A stretch of DNA of 10,580 nucleotides, taken from assembly GCA_035551935.1 (NCBI GenBank), contig DASZMJ010000539.1, positions 1-10,580 of the forward strand. The letters run 5' to 3'. This DNA comes from DASZMJ01 sp035551935 (GTDB lineage Bacteria; Planctomycetota; Planctomycetia; Isosphaerales; Isosphaeraceae). A program made the translations under genes and the position numbers. This document shows positions 1 through 7,000 of the stretch, piece after piece. The notes under the pieces are model-generated. The model saw only the letters and a list, made by a program, of their open reading frames with translations, had not been told where the DNA came from and did not search any database. Position 1 is the first letter of the stretch. Every line of letters begins with the position of its first letter.

Positions 1-276
1 GGCCACGAGCAGCGCCAGGGGCAGGAAGTTCCACCAGCGGTGGCGGATCACGACGGCCGGCAGCATCTCGCGGCGCTGCCAGAGGATGAACAGGGCGATC
101 GGGACGATGAGCCAGCCGTGCGAGTAGTTCGGGTCTTGCCAGTAGCGGGCGAGATAGGTGAGGTTCGGGAAATACGACCAGGCGATGGCCGCGGCCGTGA
201 CCGCCGCCGCCGCGGCGATGGCGACGACGCCGGTGTCCCGCCCCTTGCCCGTCGCGATGGCCTGCGGCTCGTCCAC
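1..276 (-). CDS. Exosortase, N-terminal part (cut by window edge)
   Basis: Only the first 92 codons are present; the frame is still open at position 1. Exosortases are multi-pass inner-membrane cysteine proteases/transpeptidases that recognise C-terminal sorting tags of the PEP-CTERM type on secreted proteins, usually in exopolysaccharide-producing bacteria. The visible piece has a first membrane segment at about residues 17-36, then the family-typical stretch WQDPNYSHGWLIVPIALFIL (47-66) with its D-P-x-Y-S-H-G core, then WQRRE, and the start of another hydrophobic segment near 83-92. The catalytic Cys, Arg and His lie in the missing C-terminal part, so activity and exosortase subtype cannot be judged. 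The start is GTG at 276-274, chosen because GGAGGA lies at 291-286, nine bases upstream. It is the last visible gene of the minus-strand operon, 130 bases after the kinase stop, and no convincing promoter or terminator was seen in that gap. The family call is firm; calling it a planctomycete-type exosortase is inference. Confidence 0.85.
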   Translation of the reverse strand, partial: MDEPQAIATGKGRDTGVVAIAAAAAVTAAAIAWSYFPNLTYLARYWQDPNYSHGWLIVPIALFILWQRREMLPAVVIRHRWWNFLPLALLVA

Positions 277-285
277 GATGCGAAG

Positions 286-291
286 TCCTCC
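286..291 (-). promoter_or_regulatory. Shine-Dalgarno of the exosortase gene
   Basis: Read on the minus strand this is GGAGGA, nine bases before the GTG at 276. It decides the exosortase start and implies the gene can be translated independently of the kinase gene upstream. Confidence 0.7.
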
Positions 292-406
292 CGGGGGCCG
301 GGCCCGCCCGCGCCCCCGGGGCGCCGGCGGCCGGCCCGCAACAGCTTACCGAATCCGGCGACGCGCCGGCAATCGATCATCCGTGCCGCGACCGGCGGCC
401 CGACGC

Positions 407-2680
407 TCAGACGTCGAGCGGGGCCGAGCGGTCGTCCGTGTAGGCGTAGGACGGGTAGTACGACCCGTAGGTCGACTCGGCGACGCGGACCCCGTTGACC
501 ACGGCGCCGATGACCGCGACGCCGACGGTGGCCAGCCGGCGGTTCGCCTTCTCGACGAGCGTGAACCGGCTGGTGTCGCACCGGACGGCCAGGACGGCGC
601 CGTCGGTCCAGCGGCCGATGGTCAAGGCGTCGGGCACCGGCAGGACCGGCGGGGCGTCGACGATCACGATGTCGAACCCCTCGCGGGCCTGCGCCAGGAA
701 CTTGCCCAGCCGGTCGCCGTGGAGCAGCCGCGACGGGTCGACCTTGGGCGTCCCCGACGGCATGAAGTGGAACCCGCCGGCGCCGCCGACGACCGAGATC
801 GCCTCGTCGGGCAGGCACTCGCCGCGGAGCACGTTGATCAGGCCCCGGTTGTTGGGCACGTCGAGCATCCGGCTCAGGGTCGGGTTGCGCAGGTCGCCGT
901 CGATCAGCAGGGTGTGCAGCCCGGCGTTGACGCACCGCTCGGCGAGCTGGGCGGCGAGCGTCGTCTTGCCCTCCGACCCGCAGGCGCTGGTGATGAGGAT
1001 CACCCGGCGGTCGCGGCCCCAGGCGTCGCGGCCCGAGCAGAGCGCCACCCGGAGGTGGTCCAGGCTCTGGACGAACTGGTCGAGCTGCCGCTGCGCCTTG
1101 AACTCGTCGCGGCCCGAGAACAGGCTGCCCTGCGGCCGGACCTGCGGCAGCGGCGGCACCACGCCGACGACCGGCACCCGCGATCGCGCCGTCAGCTCCT
1201 CAGGGTCGACCACGCGGCCGGCGTGCAGCTCGAGGAAGACCATCAGGCAGAGCACCCCGAAGAGCATCCCCACCGGCGCGACCGCCATGACCTTGAGCCG
1301 GTTGTTCGTCCCGCGCGCCGGCTTGGCCTGGAACTCCTTCTTGACCCGGAGGATCGGGCTCCTCATCTGGAACTTCAGGTCGGCCAGGTTCCGGGTGATC
1401 GTGTCGAGGTACTGATCGGCGCGGTTCAGGTCCAGCCGGTCGAATTCGAGCGAGACGGCGGTGGCCCCCTCCGCCTTCTTGCGGATGTTGAGCGTGTTGA
1501 GCTTGTCGGTCAGGCTCATCTCCTGCGCCTTCAGGGCCGCGAGCGTCGCCTCGGCCCCCCTCATCGGGTTGTCGACCGCGCCGCCGCCCACCTCCTTGAT
1601 CCCCTTCCGCGCCCACGACTCGAGCTGCGGCTTCATCTCCTTCCACAGGGCGTCGAGGTCGGCCTGGGCCTCCTTCATGTCCTTCAGCGGCCGCTGGACC
1701 GACGGGTCGGCCAGGTTGCGGACCTTCTCCCTCATGGCCTTGTATTTGTCCTCGGCGGCGTCCTTCTGCTCGCGGGCCGCGGCGACCCGCTTGTCGCTGT
1801 AGAAGAGCCGGACCAGGTCGGCCTCGGTGACCTCGCGCGACTCCGCCACGGCCGCCGGCTGCTCGGCCTGGAGCTGGGCGAGCTGCGCGTCGGCCTTGAC
1901 GCTCTCGATCTGCACCCGCAGGAGCTCGTTGCTGAGCTGGCGATACTCCTCGACCGTGACGGAATTGCGCTCCCTCGCCCCCGCCACGTCGATCTCGCCG
2001 TGGGCCTCCTGCAGCTTCTTGATCGCGTTCCGCTTGTCCCCGACCTCCTTCTCCTTGTCGAGCCGGGCCTGGTCGAGCTGGCGGATCTTCTCCTCGATCT
2101 CGCTGCTGTTGGTGTCGCCGGCCTGCTTGACGTAGGCGTCGACCACGGCGTTGACGATCGCCGCCGACTCCATCGGCGACTCGGTCGACGTCGACACCTC
2201 GATGAGGTTGGTCCCCTTGACCACGCCCACGAGCAGGCTCGAGCGGATCTCGGCGACCGGGTCGTCGGTCTCGGCGAGCCGGCGGAAGGTGAGCAGCTCG
2301 GGGTGGGCCGTGAGGGCCGCCTCGAGCACCGTCGGCTGGCTGATGACGTTGACCTGGGTCTCGCGGAACTCGGGGAAGTTGCCGCCGTCGACCCCGCCGA
2401 AGAGGGCCCGGCTGGCCGGCTCGACGCGGACGCGGGTGAAGGCCTGGTAGGTCGGCTTGACCTTGAAGTAGACCAGGGCCATCAGGCCGACCGAGCCGAC
2501 GAGCCAGATCAGGGCCGCCTGCCACCAGTGCCGCCGGAGGGCGCGGGCGACCAGGCCGAGGGTGATCTTCTTGCCGGCGGCCGGCAGGTCGGCCGAGGCC
2601 AGGTCGAGCTCGTAGGCCGCCGCGGCCGGGACGATCTCGGTGTGTGGCATCAGGCCGGGGGGGCGGTCCGGGTGGTTCAT
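407..2680 (-). CDS. Polysaccharide chain-length regulator fused to bacterial tyrosine autokinase (Wzz/BY-kinase)
   Basis: A 757-residue inner-membrane protein of the Wzc/GumC-plus-kinase class, which controls chain length and export of exopolysaccharide through cycles of tyrosine autophosphorylation. Order of parts: a cytoplasmic N-terminus; membrane segment about 51-72; Wzz-type region (from ~75) running into long charged coiled coils (about 195-440); second membrane segment about 463-484; cytoplasmic P-loop kinase from ~540. The Walker A motif is ACGSEGKTT (566-574), Walker A' is LLIDGDLR (591-598) and Walker B is IVIVDAPP (671-678). The C-terminus ends in a tyrosine cluster, STYGSYYPSYAY (736-747), the usual autophosphorylation tail. 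The P-loop has Cys-Gly-Ser where many homologues have Pro-Gly, but the GK[TS] core is intact. The start at 2680 overlaps the upstream stop (ATGA) and is preceded by GGAAGG nine bases away. A second Met at residue 11 lacks such a site. Second gene of the epsI-kinase-exosortase operon. Confidence 0.93.
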   Translation of the reverse strand: MNHPDRPPGLMPHTEIVPAAAAYELDLASADLPAAGKKITLGLVARALRRHWWQAALIWLVGSVGLMALVYFKVKPTYQAFTRVRVEPASRALFGGVDGGNFPEFRETQVNVISQPTVLEAALTAHPELLTFRRLAETDDPVAEIRSSLLVGVVKGTNLIEVSTSTESPMESAAIVNAVVDAYVKQAGDTNSSEIEEKIRQLDQARLDKEKEVGDKRNAIKKLQEAHGEIDVAGARERNSVTVEEYRQLSNELLRVQIESVKADAQLAQLQAEQPAAVAESREVTEADLVRLFYSDKRVAAAREQKDAAEDKYKAMREKVRNLADPSVQRPLKDMKEAQADLDALWKEMKPQLESWARKGIKEVGGGAVDNPMRGAEATLAALKAQEMSLTDKLNTLNIRKKAEGATAVSLEFDRLDLNRADQYLDTITRNLADLKFQMRSPILRVKKEFQAKPARGTNNRLKVMAVAPVGMLFGVLCLMVFLELHAGRVVDPEELTARSRVPVVGVVPPLPQVRPQGSLFSGRDEFKAQRQLDQFVQSLDHLRVALCSGRDAWGRDRRVILITSACGSEGKTTLAAQLAERCVNAGLHTLLIDGDLRNPTLSRMLDVPNNRGLINVLRGECLPDEAISVVGGAGGFHFMPSGTPKVDPSRLLHGDRLGKFLAQAREGFDIVIVDAPPVLPVPDALTIGRWTDGAVLAVRCDTSRFTLVEKANRRLATVGVAVIGAVVNGVRVAESTYGSYYPSYAYTDDRSAPLDV

Positions 2681-3474
2681 CGGTGGGTGCCTTCCGGGGG
2701 CGTCGGGTCGCGGGGGGCGGTCGGGGCCACGGCGGGGCCCGGGGCGGCCTGGGGCGGCGGGGACTGGCCCCGGATCCGCGCCTCCAGGACGGGGACCAGC
2801 AGCTCGAGGAACGCCTCGCACGGGTCGGCCACGGTCCGGGCCTCGGTCGCCTGGAACCGGCGCGCGACCTGGACCTTGTACATCCCCGCGACCCGCGCCA
2901 TCTCCTTCGGGCGGTTCACCGCGGTCGTCCAGCGGCCGTTGTACCGCCAGGAGAAGACGACCTCCTGGGTGTCGGGCCGGGCCGGGTCGCCCTTGGTATA
3001 GGCGGCCGAGCGGAACGGCGCCCCGGCGTCGGCGAGGGGGATCATCCGATCCATGACCTCGCCCGCCGCGGAGTAGCCCGCCTTGGGGTAGCACAACTCG
3101 GGCGTGTGGACGAAGATGTCGCTGGCCGGGCCGTGGAGGACGATCACCTGGACCGCGACGCCGGTGACGCGGTTGACGTACTGCCGGGTGATCAGGTCAT
3201 TGCTCCCGGTGCCCGCCACGATCTGGGGGTCGAGCTCGGTCTTCTCGCCGACCCAGTCGCCCAGGGTCATCGGCAGCGAATCGAGCGGGAACGGCGATTC
3301 CCGCTCCAGCTGGAGCATGGCCTCGACCCGGCGGGCCTGGTACCACCGGACGGCGCCCGAGCCGAGCAGCAGCGCGCAGGCGATCGCCGCGCAGGCCAGC
3401 AGGGCCCGCGACGGCCGGGCGCCCGTCGCGGGGGCGGGCGGCGCGGCGGCGATGGTCGGGGCGGTGAGGCTCAT
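2677..3474 (-). CDS. EpsI-type exosortase-associated protein
   Basis: A 265-residue protein resembling the EpsI family (exosortase-associated, DUF3485-like), encoded near exosortases or fused to their C-terminus. The biochemical role is not established; it is thought to act outside the cytoplasmic membrane in exopolysaccharide or sorting-related steps. There is an N-terminal signal anchor at about residues 24-43 after an Ala/Pro-rich leader. Family features follow: GDWVGEKTELDPQIV (72-86), an R-Q-Y pair (about 97-99), hydrophobic strands VAVQVIVLHG, and the motif HTPELCYPKAGY, which contains the conserved H-x-P-x-x-C. A further strand EVVFSWRYNGRW follows, and the C-terminal tail is Pro/Ala-rich and probably disordered. 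The ATG at 3474-3472 gives a complete anchor, but no clear Shine-Dalgarno precedes it. First gene of the minus-strand operon; its TGA overlaps the kinase ATG, implying translational coupling. Confidence 0.82.
   Translation of the reverse strand: MSLTAPTIAAAPPAPATGARPSRALLACAAIACALLLGSGAVRWYQARRVEAMLQLERESPFPLDSLPMTLGDWVGEKTELDPQIVAGTGSNDLITRQYVNRVTGVAVQVIVLHGPASDIFVHTPELCYPKAGYSAAGEVMDRMIPLADAGAPFRSAAYTKGDPARPDTQEVVFSWRYNGRWTTAVNRPKEMARVAGMYKVQVARRFQATEARTVADPCEAFLELLVPVLEARIRGQSPPPQAAPGPAVAPTAPRDPTPPEGTHR
2690..2695 (-). promoter_or_regulatory. Shine-Dalgarno of the kinase gene, inside the end of the epsI-like gene
   Basis: Minus-strand GGAAGG, nine bases before the ATG at 2680 and inside the last codons of the upstream gene. 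Together with the ATGA overlap it favours the first methionine over the one ten codons further in. Confidence 0.55.
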
Positions 3475-3584
3475 GGGTGTACCGGTGGCGTGATGTCGCG
3501 GCGGCCCGGCGATGGGCCGGCGGCGGTCGGGATGGCGGCCCGGTCGCCCCGGGGCGCGGGCGGGCCGGGGGCGGTTCCTATCCG

Positions 3585-3613
3585 ATCATGGTTTGCGCCC
3601 GCCGTTATTGCAA
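3585..3613 (-). promoter_or_regulatory. Candidate promoter for the epsI-kinase-exosortase operon
   Basis: On the minus strand TTGCAA (3613-3608) is followed after 17 bases by CATGAT (3590-3585). Each hexamer matches four of six positions of the sigma-70 consensus. It lies in one of only two AT-richer patches in this intergenic region and would give a leader of roughly 100 bases before the ATG at 3474. It is a pattern match only; the sigma-factor preferences of this organism are unknown. Confidence 0.35.
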
Positions 3614-3762
3614 GTCGGAATCCGGCCCGGCCGCCGCCGCCGTGGCGGGCCCGGCGCCGCCGCGTCGCTTTTCGGCAACGTGCTGTCCAGGGCCAGGGCC
3701 GATCGGTTCGTCAGGTCGGGGGATCGGCCCCGGGGTCGCCGGGGTCGGGTCGTCGCGCCGAA

Positions 3763-3789
3763 CGAACCCGAGCGGCCAAGCTCGGTTCG
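3763..3789. repeat. Imperfect inverted repeat (hairpin) in the divergent region
   Basis: CGAACCCGAGC (3763-3773) faces GCTCGGTTCG (3780-3789) across a six-base loop, giving ten base pairs with one bulged C. No T-tract follows on either strand, so it does not look like an intrinsic terminator. It lies upstream of both candidate promoters relative to their directions and could be a protein-binding site or a chance product of high GC. Confidence 0.5.
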
Positions 3790-3814
3790 GCTTCGTGCGG
3801 CTTCGTTCGGCCTC
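3785..3814 (+). repeat. Three tandem 10-bp repeats
   Basis: GTTCGGCTTC, GTGCGGCTTC and GTTCGGCCTC lie head to tail, and the second and third each differ from the first by one base. The ten-base period is close to one helical turn. The first copy overlaps the right arm of the adjacent hairpin. Confidence 0.6.
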
Positions 3815-3893
3815 AAGGCGGGCGAGGCTCGGCCGGAGGGCCGGATGACCCGGCTCGACGGACCGATCGGCGTTGCGTCCGGGGCGGCTCGGG

Positions 3894-3923
3894 TTGCGGC
3901 CGGGTCCGGGCGTCGCCTAGAAT
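3894..3923 (+). promoter_or_regulatory. Candidate promoter for the TPR-FHA operon
   Basis: TTGCGG (3894-3899) and TAGAAT (3918-3923) are separated by 18 bases. The second hexamer matches five of six positions of the sigma-70 -10 consensus and sits in a short AT-rich patch within very GC-rich DNA. Transcription would start near 3930, leaving a leader of about 150 bases before the GTG at 4084. Confidence 0.42.
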
Positions 3924-4071
3924 TGATCGCCGCGGCCGGCGCGATCGGGGATGTCGCGCCGGAGTGCGGCCCGGCGAGGTGGCCGCGACGAGGCGGGCCG
4001 GCGCGGGCCCAGGCGGCCGCCGACCCCGGACTCCCCCCTCCCGGCCCGGTGCGGGCCCACCTACCTCCCTT

Positions 4072-4075
4072 GGAG
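4072..4075 (+). promoter_or_regulatory. Shine-Dalgarno of the TPR gene
   Basis: GGAG eight bases before the GTG at 4084. The reading frame stays open far upstream because stops are rare in this DNA, so this site and the membrane anchor that follows decide the start. Confidence 0.6.
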
Positions 4076-4083
4076 TCGGCATC

Positions 4084-7000
4084 GTGAGCAAGGCGAACAA
4101 GGCGGGCCATGCCGCGCCGCCCCCGACGGCCCCGCGCCGGCTGAACCTCCGCGCCCTGATCGTCCTCGGGGTCGGGATCGCCGTCGTCGTCCCGGGCTTC
4201 GTCGTCCTGAGGAGCATCCAGGCCAAGCGGAGCACATCCTCGCACCTCGACGCGGCGCGGCAGGCCCTCGACAAGGGGCAGGTCGATGTCGCGCTGAGCT
4301 TCGTCAACGCCTACCTCCAGGGCAATCCCCAGAGCATCGAGGCGCTCGAGCTCAAGGGGCGGATCCTCTCCGACATCGCCCGCGACTTCCCGACCGTCCA
4401 GGAGGCCATCCACATCCAGACGCAGATCCTGGCGCTCGAGCCGGCGCGGATGGACGCGCGGAAGCGGCTGATCGAGCTCAACCTCAGGATCGGCCGGTTC
4501 CGCGCGGCGCAGGAGGCCGCCCAGACGTACCTCGAGCTCGGGGCCGACGACGCCGAGGCCCACCGGCTGATGGCCCGGGCCCTGGAGGGGGTCGGCTACC
4601 TCGGCGACGCCTCGGTGCTGGACGGCAGCCTCAACGTCGAGGGGAAGAAGCCCCCCTACAACGCCATCTCCGAGTTCGAGAAGGCCGAGAAGCTCAAGCC
4701 CGGCGACGTCGACGGCGGCTCCCGGCTGGCCGAGATCTACGTGACGCGGGGGAAGGAGCCGGCCCGGGCCGTCGAGGTGATGGACAAGATCCTCGATTCG
4801 AACCCGAAGTCGGTCGCGGCGCGGCTGGCCCGGTTCCACTTCTTCCTCCGCCACCCGGAGCTGGCCGCCAAGAGCACCGAGGCGGCCGAGGCGGAGGCGG
4901 CGAAGGCCTCCCTGGCCGAGCACGAGCTGGCCGGGGCGCTGAAGCTCGCCCCGGGCGACGCCGACGCGCGGATGCTCGCCGCCGAGGACGCCGTCGCGCG
5001 GGGCGACACGACCGCGGCCCGCGCCCACCTCGCCGCGATCGAGCCGCCGCCCAAGGACGAGCTGCGGATGAACCTGATCAAGGGGATGATCGAGTTCAAG
5101 GAGCAGCGGCCCGACGAGGCGATCCAGAGCTGGCGCGCCGGCCTGATCCAGGCCGGCGGGACGAACGCCGACCTGCACTGGCGGCTCGCCCGCATCCTGA
5201 TCGGCCTGAATCGGCTCCCCGAGGCCCGGCAGCACATGGCGCAGTACCGGCGGCTCGTCGGGGGCAAGGAGCCGAACGCCGAATACCGCTACCTCGACGC
5301 CCTGATCGGCCTGCGGGCGGGCCGGGTCAAGGCGGCGCTGGCCGAGCTCGAGGCGACGCGCGACAAGCTGTCGGCGCGGGGCCCGCTGTCGGCGGCGCTG
5401 CAGCTCGTCACGCTGGGCGACGCCTACGCGGCGAACCGCGACGAGGCGCGGGCGATCGACACCTACGCCCAGGCCGCCGACACCCCCGGGTCCGGCGCGC
5501 AGCCGTGGCTGGCGATCGCCCGGCTCCACCAGATCCTCGGCCGGCCGGCCGACGCGATCGACGCGATGGAGAAGGGCCTGGCGCGCGTCCCCGACGACCC
5601 GGGCCTGCTGGTGGCGCTGGCCCAGGCCCTGCGGCGGCGCGAGCTGGACAAGCCGAAGGACCGCCGCGACTGGACCGCGTTCAACAGCCGGCTCGAGCAG
5701 GCCGAGCGGCTCGCGCGGGACGCGCCCGAGGTGGCGATGCTCCGGGCCGAGTCCCTGGCCGACGCCGGGCGGCTCGAGGACGCCCTGAAGCGGGTCGAGG
5801 CGGCCGTCGCGCGGGCGCCGACGGCGGTCGACCCCTGGCTGATGCGGATCGCCGCCCTGCACCGGCTGGGCCGCGTCGACGAGGCGCTGCGCGCGGCCGG
5901 CGAGGCCAGGAAGGCGGCCGGCGACAACGCCCGGTTCCGCGTGGTGGAGGCGCAGCTCCTGCTCCGCCGCGGCGAGCCGGGGCCGGCCTACGACGTCCTG
6001 GCCGGGGGGATGGACCGCGTCCCGCCCGACCAGAGGCCGGTCCTCTGGAGGGCCCTGGGCGAGCACCACCAGGGCCGCCGCGACTTCGACGCCGCCCGCA
6101 AGGCCTACGAGGAGTGGTCGCGGCTCCTGCCCGAGTCGGCCGAGCCCCGGCTGGCCCTGATGGCCCTGGCCGCCCTCAATAACGACGGCCCCGCGATGGA
6201 GGCCCAGGCCGAGGCGCTCCGCAAGGTCGTCGGCCCCGACAGCGTGCTGGGCAAGGTCGCGCGGTGCGAGGTGCTGCTCAACCTCAAGCCGACCAGCGGC
6301 GACGGCCGCTCGGGCGAGGACAAGGCCCGGCTCGACGAGGTCGCGCGGCTGGTCGCCGAGATCAAGGCCGCGGCCCCCCGCGCGCCCTCCGGCCCGCTGC
6401 TCGAGGCCCGGCTGATGAACCGGCTCGGCCGCACCGACGAGGAGGTCGCCGCCTACGAGGCGGCCCTGGAGCTCCGCGGCGGCCAGGCCGCCCTGAAGCC
6501 GCTGGTCATGCTCCTGGTCGATAAGGGCGACGACGCGAGGATCGAGGCGCTGCACCGCAAGCTGCCGAACTTCCCCGCCGACATCGATCAGATCGCCATC
6601 GCGAAGCTGATGCAGCGGGGCGAGGCCGACAAGGCCGAGCAGATGGTCGACCAGATGATGCAGGGCAACCCGCAGGCCCTCGACGCCGCCATCTGGAAGG
6701 TCAAGGTCCTCAACACCCTGGGCAAGCCGGAGGCGGCCGAGAAGTTCCTCACGAACATGGTCCGCGGGCAGCCCGAGAACGCCAGCATCTGGATGCAGCT
6801 GCTGATGTTCCAGGCCTCGCGGAACGAGGCCGACAAGGCCCGCGCGACGCTCGCGCAGATGAGGCAGAGGCTCAAGCCCGAGCAGCCCGAGCTGCTCTGG
6901 GCCGCCTGCTACCGGGCGCTCAACATGCGGTCCGAGGCCGACGACGAGTTCGCCGCCGCCGTGGCGAAGTGGAAGGACGACCCGGGGGTGCTCCAGGTCG

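Larger units (their letters stand above)
3475..4083. other. Divergent intergenic region between the exosortase operon and the TPR-FHA operon
   Basis: 609 bases separate two outward-facing operons. I see no credible gene: open frames here are Arg/Gly/Pro-rich and arise from the lack of stop codons in GC-rich DNA. Two small AT-richer islands stand out, around 3578-3622 and 3915-3930. They coincide with the best promoter-like sequences for the minus and plus directions respectively. Between them lie an imperfect hairpin (3763-3789) and three tandem 10-mers (3785-3814). The layout allows shared regulation of the two operons, but no known operator was recognised. Confidence 0.7.

Noticed and set aside
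277..406. Internal promoter between the kinase and exosortase genes (minus-strand TTGCCG ... TAAGCT)
   Set aside because: Only three of six positions of the second hexamer match; the gap is short and the genes point the same way, so co-transcription is simpler.
158..3001. 947-codon plus-strand open frame across the exosortase operon
   Set aside because: Antisense shadow of the kinase and EpsI-like genes; no recognisable domain, and its start and end ignore gene boundaries.
3477..4087. Small plus-strand open frames in the divergent region (3477-3848, 3512-4087)
   Set aside because: Arg/Gly/Pro-rich low-complexity translations, no ribosome binding site, and they overlap the candidate promoters.
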